DNA of 64,000 bases from Dehalobacter sp. 12DCB1 (GCF_004343605.1 NZ_POSF01000011.1:1-64000); one strand, 5' to 3'. Positions 44,967 to 56,478 are shown, counted from the stretch's first letter. Program-made: numbers and translations. Notes: a model not told the origin generated them from the letters alone.

Positions 44967-46158
44967 TCATATTCTCCACCTTTCTAACCTTTTTCTTGGA
45001 AGACAACCCAATGATCTCCCGAATTTTCCGTCCCAGTTGTGCGACCTTGTCCACAAATGTCCCAACCGGACAAAATGCAACACACCAGAATCGACGGTAG
45101 AAAAAGCTGGTAAGCAATATGACAAAAAGCAAATACCACTGATTACTGGATCCGTTTAAGCCAAATATCGTTCCAAAGGGTTCAAAACTGGAACATGAAG
45201 GGTTTACAAAGAGGAAGGCAAAGAACAAAACTAAAAATAAGATAACTTCTTTTATTGTGTGGAACCATTTCACATATTTTCCGATCGGTATATTGACTTT
45301 ACTAATCATGTGGGTAGCTTCCTGCAAGCCGTGGAAAGGACAAACATACGCACAGTAGATGTTTTTACCGGTTATTAAAGCAGGTGCCAATGCTCCCAAC
45401 AAAACAAGATACCATATCAGATTTTCGCTCGGAGATGGGAAGTATCCAAGAAGCAGCGCACTGATGTGTCCCATCGATAATGACCTATTTAACCAAAAAC
45501 CTAAAATAACGATACTAAGTCCCAGAAATACCAACCTGTACTTCGCCAATTGCTTGAAACGTGGTATGAAAACAGAAAGTATAAAAAGTAAAGCAACTGC
45601 GACTTCTTTTATTCCTATATTCCAGGAGATCTCTGCTTTTTTAGGTGTAACATTCAATTCTTGGACGGCCACGGTATGCGCAACATCATTCACAGATTTT
45701 GCGATAGCCCGTGTGGAAAGCGTTGCCCCCGATACTCTGTCAATGTCAGCGTCCAAAACCAGCGGATCACCCGCATTTTTTTTGGTGTACTGGCGGAAAT
45801 AGCCGGCCTGGGCTATCTTGTTGAGATAAGAAGGAGTCTCCTTATGCTGCAGGACCACTACATCCTGAATACCCCCGGTCGGATTGATGATAGTCCCTAC
45901 CATCACGGGCCCCCCATAGCCAACATTACTGCAGATTCCGACATAAGCCATAAGGTTTCCGTCTGCGCCTATTGCCTTGGCTGTCCGGTCACTTATCGAA
46001 TCAAAATGGTCTGCTTTCGGAAACAACTGCTGGTAATACCCTTGGACGACATTCTGATCCATTTTATTGGCGTGGTACCCATATACCATTGTTAAAACCA
46101 AAATTACAATAGCAAATAATGGAATGAATTTTTTAGCGATTAAGATAAATTTTTTCAT
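44959..46158 (-). CDS. rdhC: FMN-binding membrane protein RdhC
   Basis: This 399-aa protein has a membrane anchor, an FMN domain with DRVSGAT (Thr146 attachment site), five or more helices, and CAYVCPFHGLQE and CVAFCPVGTF motifs. It is a paralogue of the protein at 35507 with the same length. Unlike that one it is not beside an rdhA but inside a folding operon between two chaperonins. It may therefore serve several of the CprA-like enzymes. ATG lies 8 nt after AGAGG. Confidence 0.92.
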   Translation of the reverse strand: MKKFILIAKKFIPLFAIVILVLTMVYGYHANKMDQNVVQGYYQQLFPKADHFDSISDRTAKAIGADGNLMAYVGICSNVGYGGPVMVGTIINPTGGIQDVVVLQHKETPSYLNKIAQAGYFRQYTKKNAGDPLVLDADIDRVSGATLSTRAIAKSVNDVAHTVAVQELNVTPKKAEISWNIGIKEVAVALLFILSVFIPRFKQLAKYRLVFLGLSIVILGFWLNRSLSMGHISALLLGYFPSPSENLIWYLVLLGALAPALITGKNIYCAYVCPFHGLQEATHMISKVNIPIGKYVKWFHTIKEVILFLVLFFAFLFVNPSCSSFEPFGTIFGLNGSSNQWYLLFVILLTSFFYRRFWCVAFCPVGTFVDKVAQLGRKIREIIGLSSKKKVRKVENMNV

Positions 46159-46217
46159 AAAACTGGCCTCTCTTTTTTATGGCTTGAAACAAATATAAAA
46201 GTAATCTGTTTTTTAAC

Positions 46218-48241
<2,024 letters not shown>

Positions 48242-48277
48242 ATGATTTTCTCCTTGTGTTTTATTATGCATTAAAAT

Positions 48278-48292
48278 TTTAACTTAGTTAAA
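48278..48292. promoter_or_regulatory. Palindrome upstream of the chaperonin operon
   Basis: TTTAAC-TTA-GTTAAA is a perfect 6-bp inverted repeat, but with 3-bp spacing in place of 4. It may be an RdhK operator variant for the minus-strand operon. Confidence 0.4.
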
Positions 48293-48508
48293 CAAATAAA
48301 TCTTTAAAACATGCTAATTAAGTATATCATAATTGCATATCATGACAATATTTTATCGTATTTTTTGTAAAATAAGAATTATTTTTTGTTAAATAAGAAT
48401 TAATGTGTCAGTATTTTGCTTTTTCCCTCTCCTTATTTTTCATCTGCTCCTAAATATCCCCACAAAAGGCCATTTTTAACCCCTCCTATTATAAAAAACA
48501 TTTTTTTA

Positions 48509-48550
48509 TTTGCGTATATTAAAGTGTGATAGACTATTTTATGATAGACT
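48509..48550 (+). promoter_or_regulatory. rdhT(1) promoter with CprK-type box
   Basis: TTTGC-GTAT-ATTAA (48509-48522) is followed by TATGAT (48540-48545) and TAGACT (48545-48550), lying 29.5 and 34.5 bp from the box centre. The same layout occurs before rdhT(2) and the rdhT relic. Confidence 0.55.
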
Positions 48551-48599
48551 ATTCCATGATAAAATAACAACAAAAAATAATAAAGGAAGTAGATTGGGC

Positions 48600-49577
48600 A
48601 TGCATGAAATCAAACTTGGATCATACAAAGGATTAAAGCTTCCTCCAGTATCTATGTTTTCCGAAGATGATTTGAACCTGGGGGCGAGGGAAGCTGTAAA
48701 AAAGCTGGCAAACCAATGGGCAAAAAATAATATGCCTGCCGTGTATGGTGATGAAGTTGTTATCGGCCTTCGTGCGGAATGCGACAATATGTTTGTTCCG
48801 GAGTTATCGAATTCGAATCTGAAGTTTACCTTGGGGGACCCTTCTGTTCTTGAGGCTTTCAGCCAGATTATCAATCACAAAGCCGGAGATGATTTAGTGC
48901 TGTCTGTTACTTTCCCCGAAGGTTTCACCGTTGAACGGATGGGTGGAAAAACAGTTACCTTTCAGATTGCCATCCATGAAGTTAACCACAGACTACCCGT
49001 TGAACTCTCGGATGAAATCGCCAGGCAAATTAATCCTGAGGTTTCTGGAATAGATGAGCTGCAGGCCAATTTACGCAAAATAATCTCGGAAAACTGGTTA
49101 CAAAAGATCAAAGAAGAAAGAATTCGATCCATGATTGACGCCATTGCTTCGGGTTCGGAATATACTTTAGATCAAAAAGAATTCCAGGAAGTTCTGGATA
49201 TTCTTAATGCCCAATCGCAAAAGGAACTTTTCTCGTCAGGGAATCCTCAAAATCTTGAAGCGCTTATGTCCGGAGATAACAGAATGTTTGAAGCGAAGAA
49301 CATGGCGTTGGCTGAGAAAACCCTTGTCGAAGAACTTATTCTGACCGAAATTGCACGGCTGGAAAACATCGACATCAGTCCGGAGGAAATCCAGGAAGCA
49401 AAATCCTTCTTTTTAAAAACATCCCCCGACAAAACGCAATTCAGTCAGCTCTTTCCAAATGATGAATTTTTAGGAGACTACTTGTTTAGAGAAAAGATTA
49501 TTCACGCTCTTTGGAAATGGAACGATTGCGATATTTACGGTAAAAGTGATTACGAAAGAATTTTTACATTACAATAG
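48600..49577 (+). CDS. rdhT: Trigger-factor-like chaperone RdhT/PceT (1)
   Basis: This 325-aa protein aligns with the FKBP-like and C-terminal domains of trigger factor (VLSVTFPEGFTVERMGGKTVTFQIAIHEVNHRLP, then a helical C-terminal arm). It lacks the N-terminal ribosome-binding domain. PceT of Desulfitobacterium binds the Tat signal of PceA and assists its maturation; the same job for the RdhA here is likely. ATG at 48600 follows AAAGGAAG; the longer frame from 48510 runs through the promoter. It is transcribed away from the chaperonin operon. Confidence 0.9.
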   Translation: MHEIKLGSYKGLKLPPVSMFSEDDLNLGAREAVKKLANQWAKNNMPAVYGDEVVIGLRAECDNMFVPELSNSNLKFTLGDPSVLEAFSQIINHKAGDDLVLSVTFPEGFTVERMGGKTVTFQIAIHEVNHRLPVELSDEIARQINPEVSGIDELQANLRKIISENWLQKIKEERIRSMIDAIASGSEYTLDQKEFQEVLDILNAQSQKELFSSGNPQNLEALMSGDNRMFEAKNMALAEKTLVEELILTEIARLENIDISPEEIQEAKSFFLKTSPDKTQFSQLFPNDEFLGDYLFREKIIHALWKWNDCDIYGKSDYERIFTLQ

Positions 49578-49628
49578 CCGAAAACAATGGCCGAAAATAT
49601 TTTACTATATTATCTTATCAAATTATTT

Positions 49629-49667
49629 AGCCCGGGTTAAACTGTACCATGAAAACTTGGGCTAAAA
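49629..49667. terminator. Stem-loop downstream of rdhT(1)
   Basis: TAGCCCGGGTT pairs with AACTTGGGCTA around 17 nt. No U-run follows on the plus strand, so it may be a 3'-end stabiliser. Confidence 0.4.
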
Positions 49668-49700
49668 AAGACATGCCGGAAAGTTTCGCCCGGCATGTCT
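49664..49700 (-). terminator. Terminator of rdhK(6)
   Basis: AGACATGCCGG pairs perfectly with CCGGCATGTCT, followed by TTTTTT on the minus strand. Confidence 0.88.
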
Positions 49701-49729
49701 ATAAAATCCACAAATGTTGTACCCACAGC

Positions 49730-50443
49730 TTAGTACTCAACAACTTCATTGATTAAACTTTTTAGTTTTTCAAGATTATAAACATAAATTTTATTTTTGA
49801 CTTTTTTGAGGACTTCTTGTTTTTCAAGTATGTTAAATAATTTGCAAACCGTCACATAATGTGTGCCCGTAATATCCGCTATTGCTTTCTGCGTAAGCTT
49901 TGAAGTTATCACATAACTACCGCCTACAAACTTCCCTTCATGAATGCAAAGATTATAGAGCAAGCGGAACACTCTGCTGGAAGGACGGGAATAGTTTAAA
50001 TCTCTGGCATGTGCCATAAAATAATATACTTTACTGAGAATATTATGCAAGATATCAAGGACTACTTGTTCGTCGTCATGAAAAATTTTCAGAACTTGCG
50101 CAATGGGGAAAAAACAAACTGTACTGGTTTTGATCGCATGAATTTGCAATTCATGATATTCACCGAGAAATGTTGTCATTCCAATACAACCTTCAGTGAT
50201 ATTAAACAGGAATTTATTATGACCATCTTCCATCCCGATACCTACGGATAAACATCCTGATTGTACATATACAATAGAATTAGATTCTGCACCTTGTCCG
50301 AGTACAATGCTTCCTTTGGTAAAGGTTCGGGTATTTGCAACATTCGTATACATTCCTAAACGTTCAATTCGATTGAATGTTTCAGGAATTAAAATATCAG
50401 GAATTTTTCTCTTTATATTATCATCCATCATCCTATCATCCAT
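49730..50443 (-). CDS. rdhK: CprK-type CRP/FNR family regulator (6)
   Basis: This 237-aa protein belongs with the regulator at 51590 to a distinct subgroup. The start is IPDILIPETFNRIERL, the effector region is MEDGHNKFLFNITEGCIGMTTFLG, and the recognition region is ADITGTHYVTVCKLFNIL. It is divergent from rdhT(2), sharing a 200-bp control region with a TTGGC-ATAT-GCTAA box. It therefore probably controls rdhT and itself. Confidence 0.91.
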   Translation of the reverse strand: MDDRMMDDNIKRKIPDILIPETFNRIERLGMYTNVANTRTFTKGSIVLGQGAESNSIVYVQSGCLSVGIGMEDGHNKFLFNITEGCIGMTTFLGEYHELQIHAIKTSTVCFFPIAQVLKIFHDDEQVVLDILHNILSKVYYFMAHARDLNYSRPSSRVFRLLYNLCIHEGKFVGGSYVITSKLTQKAIADITGTHYVTVCKLFNILEKQEVLKKVKNKIYVYNLEKLKSLINEVVEY

Positions 50444-50541
50444 TAATTTTCCCCTTCTCCTAAAAAATTCGGATGATCAAAAACATAAAGATACTTGAAG
50501 TTTTTAAATAATCGATTGTTTTTTTGCATTTGATTTCAAGG

Positions 50542-50583
50542 TTGGCATATGCTAAAATCTAGATGCTTAATTTATGATAACAT
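50542..50583 (+). promoter_or_regulatory. rdhT(2) promoter with CprK-type box
   Basis: TTGGC-ATAT-GCTAA (50542-50555) has TATGAT and TAACAT ending 29.5 and 34.5 bp from its centre. It lies midway between divergent rdhK(6) and rdhT(2). Confidence 0.6.
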
Positions 50584-50640
50584 GAAAGTGTTATGACTGC
50601 AATTTTCATATTATTTTTATATTAAATGGAGGCACACTCA

Positions 50641-51585
50641 ATGCATCATTTTCAACTTGGTCAGTATAAAGGAATGAAAATCGCCCCTCAGCCCGCGCCT
50701 ACAGAAACGGAGTTAGAGAATGCGGTAATTCAATCTGTTTTAAAAATGCTCAACGAATGGTCAAAAAACAATATTGTTGTCGAAGAAGGGGATGAGGTTG
50801 CAGTCAGCATTTTTGCAACTTGCGACGGTTTGGCTGTTTCGGAACTTTGTTCATCCTATTTAAAATACAAAGTTGGCGATCCTATGATGTTTGGCCAATT
50901 CAAAAATGTCATCGGGAAAAAGAAAGCGGATCGTTTCCAAATGATGATTGATATTCCGCACAATAGTCCGCTTCAACATGTTGCAGGCAAGAAAGCTGAG
51001 TTTTTAGCTACTGTACTGGAAGTCTGGCCATCAAAGCAATTGGAGGTCACAGACGCAATTGTCCATGAAATGGACCCGGAGGTTCCAGACTTGAAAACGC
51101 TGAAAGATAACATTCGCAAGTCCTTGATAGCAGAGAGCCAGCAAACTATCAAAGAAAATAATTTACAAACCATCTTAGATACATTTATCGGGAGTTCAAC
51201 ATATGAGTTGGATGAGGAAATGCTGAAAGCGACAACACAGCAAGTAATTGACAATGCGCTTAAAGACTATGAGATCATAAAGAACCAAAACGCAAATACA
51301 CCTTTTGGCTCAAGTGAGGCTGATGAATATTTCTATGAGGACTGTGCTGTTTTTGCTAAACAACAGCTTCTCCTCAGTTTGGCTTTTACGGAGTTAGCAC
51401 GTGTTGAAAATATTTGTATTTCCGATGAAGAAGCAGCGTTAGGAAGGAAGCAGATTCTTGAAGGAATCCAGGGGGATCAACAAATGTTTGACAAGCTTTT
51501 CCCTACCCCCGAACTCTTAAAAGAAAGTCTGCTGCATGAGAAGATCGTCAATTACCTATTTGAATGGAATATGGTTGAAAATTGA
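50641..51585 (+). CDS. rdhT: Trigger-factor-like chaperone RdhT/PceT (2)
   Basis: This 314-aa paralogue of the protein at 48600 has a degenerate FKBP-like region (IGKKKADRFQMMIDIPHNS, then AGKKAEFLATVLEVWPSKQLEV) and a helical C-terminus; the ribosome-binding domain is absent. ATG at 50641 follows GGAGG at good spacing; a start at 50626 lacks one. It is convergent with rdhK(7), whose stop is only 4 nt away, so transcripts overlap or terminate within each other. Confidence 0.9.
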   Translation: MHHFQLGQYKGMKIAPQPAPTETELENAVIQSVLKMLNEWSKNNIVVEEGDEVAVSIFATCDGLAVSELCSSYLKYKVGDPMMFGQFKNVIGKKKADRFQMMIDIPHNSPLQHVAGKKAEFLATVLEVWPSKQLEVTDAIVHEMDPEVPDLKTLKDNIRKSLIAESQQTIKENNLQTILDTFIGSSTYELDEEMLKATTQQVIDNALKDYEIIKNQNANTPFGSSEADEYFYEDCAVFAKQQLLLSLAFTELARVENICISDEEAALGRKQILEGIQGDQQMFDKLFPTPELLKESLLHEKIVNYLFEWNMVEN

Positions 51586-51589
51586 TTTT

Positions 51590-52288
51590 TTAATATTCAA
51601 AAACTTCATTAATCATATTTTTTAGTTTTTCTAGGTTATAAACATAAATTGCATCCTTGGTTTTTCTCAATACTTTCTGCTTTTCAAGGATCGTCAATAA
51701 TTTGCTAACCGTAACATAATGGGTACCGGTGATTTCGCCAATCGCTTTTTGCGTCAGATTTGAGTGAATGATGTAATAGTCTTCAATTTGCTTTCCATCA
51801 TGAAGACATAGGTTATACAAGAAGCGAAACACCCTACTCGCGGGACGGGAAAAATTCAAATCTCTTGATTGTGTCATAAAGTAATATACTTTTGAACTAA
51901 GATTTTGAATGATATCGACAATCAGTTGTTCATCTTCGTGACATATTTTCAAAACCTCTTCAATGGTAAAAAAACAAACAACACTGTCCTTGACCGCAAC
52001 GATCTGTAGTTCATGATTCTCACTTAAAAAGGTTGTCATCCCAATGGATTGCTCGCCAATTTGGAACAAAAATTTATTATGACCATCATCTGCTCCCATG
52101 CTTACGGCAAGACATCCCGACTGCACATACATTACATTATTGGTTTCACTACCCTGAGAAAGTACGACGCTTCCTTTGCAAAATGGACGCGTACTTCCCA
52201 GATGTACATATTTTTCCAATCTTTCAACACGATTAAACGATTCAGGAATGATTGTTCCTGGAATCTGTCTTTTTGTGCTATCATCCAT
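51590..52288 (-). CDS. rdhK: CprK-type CRP/FNR family regulator (7)
   Basis: This 232-aa protein is a close relative of rdhK(6) (IPGTIIPESFNRVERL, ADDGHNKFLFQIGEQSIGMTTFLS, GEITGTHYVTVSKLLTIL). ATG at 52288 follows GAGGAGGG; the frame from 52354 is longer but has no support. Divergent from it lies the relic of a third rdhT, so rdhK(6)-rdhT(2) and rdhK(7)-relic are copies of one regulator-chaperone unit. Confidence 0.91.
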   Translation of the reverse strand: MDDSTKRQIPGTIIPESFNRVERLEKYVHLGSTRPFCKGSVVLSQGSETNNVMYVQSGCLAVSMGADDGHNKFLFQIGEQSIGMTTFLSENHELQIVAVKDSVVCFFTIEEVLKICHEDEQLIVDIIQNLSSKVYYFMTQSRDLNFSRPASRVFRFLYNLCLHDGKQIEDYYIIHSNLTQKAIGEITGTHYVTVSKLLTILEKQKVLRKTKDAIYVYNLEKLKNMINEVFEY

Positions 52289-52376
52289 GGATTTTCCCTC
52301 CTCTAACAGCAGATGAGTCAGACCGTCGTCAAGAATATTTATCTTATGAACCAACTTGGATAACTATTTAAAAAAA

Positions 52377-52419
52377 TTTGCAAATGCTAAAAGTATCTTT
52401 ACATGACCTATGATAACAT
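52377..52419 (+). promoter_or_regulatory. Preserved promoter of the rdhT relic
   Basis: TTTGC-AAAT-GCTAA (52377-52390) with TAACAT ending 35.5 bp from the centre reproduces the rdhT(2) control region. The shared words GCAAATGCTAAAA and TGATAACAT make the homology plain. Confidence 0.55.
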
Positions 52420-52447
52420 TAAATCACTAATATATGCACTATAACAG

Positions 52448-52585
52448 GTGGGTAGATTATTTGCAGAAAACAAAAAAGTCATTGGCAGAAAGATGGAGGA
52501 TCTTTTTCAAATGACAATTAATTTCTGCAATATTTCCGATGGAAGTCATCAAAAGAGTAAGTATCCGTTTTTTGTACGCCTTTAA
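52448..52585 (+). pseudogene. rdhT: Relic of a third rdhT
   Basis: An open stretch encodes FAENKKVIGRKMEDLFQMTI, which lines up with residues about 85-110 of rdhT(2) (FGQFKNVIGKKKADRFQMMI), then departs and stops. No start codon region or C-terminal domain remains. It follows a preserved rdhT-type promoter, so the gene lost its 5' coding part and everything after the fragment by deletion. Confidence 0.7.
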
Positions 52586-52613
52586 GCGGCAAGAGAAAAA
52601 CTCCGCCGCTTAA
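52580..52613 (-). terminator. Hairpin after rdhA(9)
   Basis: CTTTAAGCGGC pairs perfectly with GCCGCTTAAAG around 12 nt. There is no uninterrupted U-run. Confidence 0.6.
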
Positions 52614-52642
52614 AGATATATTTCGTAAGAAAGCTGAACTGC

Positions 52643-54007
52643 TTATAGCTTGGATAAATCATATCTTTCGGGCCATTCCAGCCACCATTTATATTTTTCG
52701 ATTTGCTCCGTACCATAGCCGAACATATCATCAATTTTTTTCAACAGACTGGAAGAAGCTTCTCCATGACTGCCGATCCAAGTACCTGCTTCGTGGAACC
52801 AGGATTGTTCCTTGGAATCCCAAGGACACACTTTCATACACCTGCCGCAGGAAGAGCCTTCTTTGTTTGTTGCCCGGAATATCGTGCATTTTTTAGAATC
52901 ACTGTTCCAACGCAAGTAGCCATTGTATTCAACTGGTTCCTTATCCTTCGTAATGGCGCCGGAAGGGCAGTTATCTGCGCATTTGCCGCATACCCGACAA
53001 AAATCAAGCATGCCGAAATCAATCGGTTTGTCGGGAGCAAGAGGCAAATCAGTGGTTACGGCCGCCACTTTGTGACGGAATCCAAGACGCGGATGTGCAG
53101 TGCAGTCACCCGTTCTGGTTAATTCACCCAGTCCCGCAGCTATAATACAGGGACCCATAACCGCTTCATAATTGGTGAAATGTTGTGCTCTGGCGTTATA
53201 GCCCAGGTTACGGATATAACTGGCTAGGATACAGGAGATAACACCGGTTGAATGATATGAACGCATAGACTGGGCAGCGCTGATACCATCATATCCGGTC
53301 GAAGCCAACATTGTTTCCAAATGCTGGTCAACCATGACTACAATAACATAGGGAAGTCTTTCCGTAACCGGTGTCGACTTAGATAAATCATCCTTAAGCA
53401 AATCTTCCAGACTAGGAGTTTTATAGGTATAATAAGCATACGGGGGCATCTTGCCGATTCCGACTTCATCCGCCCGCAAAAAATAAGCGCAATCCTTAAT
53501 GTGCTGGGACATTTGTTCTGGATCAGGAATCGGTAGCTTTTCAGGGGCCGGTTGTCCGCTTACCATCGGTTCCGGAGCAAGGTTCACGGCGAATCCGGCA
53601 ATGGCAGCGTTAAACGGGTGCTTAAAAACGAATTGATAGTAGTACGATGCCTTTTGAGCTTCGGGTGTAAGTTTACCACGCATTGCATAAAAGAATCCTG
53701 AGTCTGCTTCATGGCTATTTTTAACAGTGCCAACTAGCTTTGAAGTTCCAAGCCATTGATCGTTATGCTCGACAAATCGGACACTGGCACCACCATAATC
53801 TACATTGGGATGTAGCTTGGATTTGGCTCCGTTTTGGGGGCCTGTCTGGCTTGCCATAGCTTCAGCTGCTTCTGCCGGCAAAACTCCGATTGCGCCAACA
53901 ATCCCTGCTGCCAGAGCAGAAGCAGCCCCTGCTTTTAGAAATTTACGGCGATCCATCTTAAACCGCTGATTTTGTTGACTTCCTTCTTTTTCTGAAGATC
54001 TAAACAT
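52643..54007 (-). CDS. rdhA: Reductive dehalogenase, CprA-like (9)
   Basis: This 454-aa RdhA has signal DRRKFLK (Arg20-21), Tyr in SMRSYH, Arg in TRTGD. The first cluster is [12 protein letters not shown] (Gly where most have Lys) and the second is [10 protein letters not shown]. With the neighbour at 54681 it forms a subgroup starting MFRSS and ending in WLEWPERYD, without an extended tail. Each has its own rdhB, so this is a tandem duplication of a whole rdhBA unit. Substrate unknown. Confidence 0.93.
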   Translation of the reverse strand: MFRSSEKEGSQQNQRFKMDRRKFLKAGAASALAAGIVGAIGVLPAEAAEAMASQTGPQNGAKSKLHPNVDYGGASVRFVEHNDQWLGTSKLVGTVKNSHEADSGFFYAMRGKLTPEAQKASYYYQFVFKHPFNAAIAGFAVNLAPEPMVSGQPAPEKLPIPDPEQMSQHIKDCAYFLRADEVGIGKMPPYAYYTYKTPSLEDLLKDDLSKSTPVTERLPYVIVVMVDQHLETMLASTGYDGISAAQSMRSYHSTGVISCILASYIRNLGYNARAQHFTNYEAVMGPCIIAAGLGELTRTGDCTAHPRLGFRHKVAAVTTDLPLAPDKPIDFGMLDFCRVCGKCADNCPSGAITKDKEPVEYNGYLRWNSDSKKCTIFRATNKEGSSCGRCMKVCPWDSKEQSWFHEAGTWIGSHGEASSSLLKKIDDMFGYGTEQIEKYKWWLEWPERYDLSKL

Positions 54008-54021
54008 CTTTTTTCACCTCT

Positions 54022-54333
54022 TTACGCCTTTGCGCCTGGATTGATATTTTCACGTTTTTTTCCTAAGAATCCTAAAAGTCTGGCTAATACGATGGCTAGA
54101 ACGATTGATAATCCGATAAACATAAAGATAGCTGTACTTGTTGCCTTCACGTGTCCTACGATAGAGTTAATATAGATGAATGAAACCCCTATTACTGTGA
54201 TCGAATACCACAAGACGTATAATACCCAGTTAAGAACAGTTTTCCATCTCAAATCCTGCTTAGCTCGCGGCTTTATAAAAATGATTCCGGCTAAAAACAG
54301 AATTCCGGCTAGAAATACCAAGAATGTTCCCAT
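54022..54333 (-). CDS. rdhB: Reductive dehalogenase membrane anchor (9)
   Basis: This 103-aa three-helix anchor has a loop that reads [15 protein letters not shown], with Ser-Ile where most have Ala-Ser. ATG follows GGAGGTGAG. It precedes rdhA(9) by 14 nt. Confidence 0.93.
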   Translation of the reverse strand: MGTFLVFLAGILFLAGIIFIKPRAKQDLRWKTVLNWVLYVLWYSITVIGVSFIYINSIVGHVKATSTAIFMFIGLSIVLAIVLARLLGFLGKKRENINPGAKA

Positions 54334-54422
54334 TTTCTCACCTCCCCCTACGCAAAATACTTTTTGAAAACGCGGTTCAGTCTATCGTAACCTTACCGAT
54401 TTCCAAGGTGCTATTTGAGTCA

Positions 54423-54465
54423 ATCATACCAGGTTGGTGAAAAATATTAATTTAGTATGTATTAA
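54423..54465 (-). promoter_or_regulatory. Promoter of rdhB(9) with dehalobox
   Basis: TTAGT-ATGT-ATTAA (54452-54465) differs from the CprK consensus TTAAT-N4-ATTAA at one base. TATGAT at 54423-54428 gives a centre-to-end distance of 35.5 bp. Confidence 0.65.
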
Positions 54466-54509
54466 CAGCGGCTAATATTTCGTCAGATTAACGAATATTA
54501 ACCGCTGTT
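54464..54509. repeat. Inverted repeat touching the rdhB(9) box
   Basis: AACAGCGGCTAATATTTCGT and ACGAATATTAACCGCTGTT form a 19-20 bp imperfect hairpin directly upstream of the operator, sharing its outer bases. It may insulate the promoter from read-through or interfere with regulator binding. Confidence 0.55.
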
Positions 54510-54576
54510 TTGATAGAAGCCATTCACACTGTAGATAAAATTTTTCTAGAAAGTACATTTTAACGGTATAATAAAA

Positions 54577-54658
54577 ATCTATTGCGGCGTACCCCCGGGT
54601 AAGCCGCAATAGATTTTAAAAGCGATGAGTATAAAATCTCACCGCTTTTAAAATTACT
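54577..54658 (-). terminator. Double terminator after rdhA(10)
   Basis: Two hairpins lie in series: TTTTAAAAGCG-TGAG pairing with CTCA-CGCTTTTA, then TCTATTGCGGC pairing with GCCGCAATAGA, the second followed by TTTTTATTA on the minus strand. Confidence 0.7.
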
Positions 54659-54680
54659 TATAATATTGATCGTTAACGTC

Positions 54681-56045
54681 TTAGTGCTTGAGTGCCGTTA
54701 TGTCATACCGTTCCGGCCACTCCAGCCACCATTTATATCTTTCAATCTGTTCGGTACCATAACCGAACATATCATCAATTTTCTTAAGGAGACTAGCAGA
54801 AGCTTCTCCTTTGCTGCCAATCCAGGTGCCTGCAGTATGGAACCAGGATTTTTCCTTGGAATTCCAGGGGCATACCTTCATACAGCTGCCGCAGGAAGAA
54901 CCCTCTTTATTCGTTACACGGAATTCCGTGCATTTTTTGAAGTCACTGTTCCAACGCAAATATCCGTTGTATTCAACCAAATCCCGGTCATGGGTAATAG
55001 CGCCTGACGGACAATTATCTGCGCATTTAGCACAGACGCGACAGAAATCAAGTAACCCAAAGTCAATCGGTTTATCCGGAACTAAAGGTAGGTCTGTGGT
55101 CACAGCCGCAACTTTGTGGCGGAATCCTAACCGGGGATGAACCGTACAGTCACCTGTCCTGGATAGTTCACCCATCCCTGCAGCCATGATAAGAGGCGGC
55201 ATGACTGAAGCATAGTTGGTGAAGTGATGAGCCCTGGCGTTATAGCCCAGGCCACGAATATAATTGGCCAGAATAACCGCAACTACGCCGGTCGAATGGT
55301 AAGAACGCATGGACTGGGAAGCACTGATGCCGTCATAGCCCGTAGAAGCCAGCATGGTCTCTAAATGCTGGTCAATCATAACCACAATAACATAAGGAAG
55401 CCGTTCCGTCACAGGAATTGACTTTGACAGGTCGTCTTTCATCAAATCGTCCTGACTGGGAGCCTTATGGGTATAATAAGCATACTCCGGCATTTTGCCG
55501 ATTCCCACTTCGTCAGCGCGCAAAAAATAGGCAGCATCTTTAATATGCTGTGACATTTGTTCCGGGTCGGGAATCGGAAGTTTCTGCGGAGACGGCTGTC
55601 CGCTCACCATTTGAGGGGCCATAAGCGACATTGCAAACTGGGCAATGGCAGCACCAAATGGATGTTTCATGACAAACTTATAATGATAAAATCCTTGCTG
55701 TGCCTCCGGAGAATATTTTCCACGATTGGCCATATAAAAGCCCTGTTCCGCTTCGTGGTACGGTTTAATCGTTCCTACAATTTTGGTTGTCCCCAGCCAC
55801 TGGTCATTATGCTCAACAAAACTGACACTCGAGCCGCCATAATCCACAACAGGATGAAGTTTGGATTTGGCTCCAGTTTGGGGAACTGCTGTGTTCTTCA
55901 CAGCTTCGGCGGCTTCAGCCGGCAAAACGTTCATCGCACCGACCATTCCCGCTGTAAGAGCTGAAGCAACCCCGGCTTTCAGAAACTTGCGGCGGTCCAT
56001 CTGGAACCCCTTTTGACTATTTTCGTGATCCGAAGATCTAAACAT
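54681..56045 (-). CDS. rdhA: Reductive dehalogenase, CprA-like (10)
   Basis: This 454-aa RdhA has signal DRRKFLK (Arg18-19), Tyr in SMRSYH, Arg in SRTGD, clusters [12 protein letters not shown] and [10 protein letters not shown] (Ser in place of Arg between the second-cluster Cys). It is the closest paralogue of rdhA(9). The ATG follows GAGGTG. The operon is rdhB-rdhA, ending in two strong hairpins. Confidence 0.93.
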   Translation of the reverse strand: MFRSSDHENSQKGFQMDRRKFLKAGVASALTAGMVGAMNVLPAEAAEAVKNTAVPQTGAKSKLHPVVDYGGSSVSFVEHNDQWLGTTKIVGTIKPYHEAEQGFYMANRGKYSPEAQQGFYHYKFVMKHPFGAAIAQFAMSLMAPQMVSGQPSPQKLPIPDPEQMSQHIKDAAYFLRADEVGIGKMPEYAYYTHKAPSQDDLMKDDLSKSIPVTERLPYVIVVMIDQHLETMLASTGYDGISASQSMRSYHSTGVVAVILANYIRGLGYNARAHHFTNYASVMPPLIMAAGMGELSRTGDCTVHPRLGFRHKVAAVTTDLPLVPDKPIDFGLLDFCRVCAKCADNCPSGAITHDRDLVEYNGYLRWNSDFKKCTEFRVTNKEGSSCGSCMKVCPWNSKEKSWFHTAGTWIGSKGEASASLLKKIDDMFGYGTEQIERYKWWLEWPERYDITALKH

Positions 56046-56057
56046 TGCATTTCACCT

Positions 56058-56369
56058 CTATGTTTCTAAATTTGTATTTTGCTGATTGCGTTTTTTTCCA
56101 ATGAAACCTAAAAATCTTGCCAGCACAATTGCCAGAACGATCGATAAACCTAAGAAAAGGAATATGGCAGTACTCGTTGCTTTTACATGTCCTACACTTG
56201 AATTAATATAGATAAAAGAAATCCCGGTGCCAGTAATCACAAACCATAAAACGTACAAAACCCAATTGAGAATTGTTTTCCATTTTAAATCCTGCTTAGC
56301 CCGCGGTTTGATAAATATAATGCCGCCTAAAAATAAAATACCTGCCAGAAATACCAAAAATGTTCCCAT
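56058..56369 (-). CDS. rdhB: Reductive dehalogenase membrane anchor (10)
   Basis: This 103-aa three-helix anchor has loop [18 protein letters not shown] follows AGGAGGTG. It precedes rdhA(10) by 12 nt. Confidence 0.93.
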   Translation of the reverse strand: MGTFLVFLAGILFLGGIIFIKPRAKQDLKWKTILNWVLYVLWFVITGTGISFIYINSSVGHVKATSTAIFLFLGLSIVLAIVLARFLGFIGKKRNQQNTNLET

Positions 56370-56464
56370 GTTCTTTTCACCTCCTCTGTTTCCAAAACAC
56401 TTCTCCTGAAATCCGGTACAACCTGTGTTATAGTGTTTTCAAAATGAAGCTTTATGGAACAATC

Positions 56465-56478
56465 TTAGCATGATATAA
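56465..56478 (-). promoter_or_regulatory. CprK-type box upstream of rdhB(10)
   Basis: TTAGC-ATGA-TATAA resembles the box of rdhB(4). The -10 is not clear; CTATAA at 56428-56433 would leave a longer distance than in the other promoters. Confidence 0.4.

Noticed and set aside
48510-48600. 30-residue N-terminal extension of rdhT(1)
   Set aside because: It overlaps the box and -10, and AAAGGAAG precedes the ATG at 48600.
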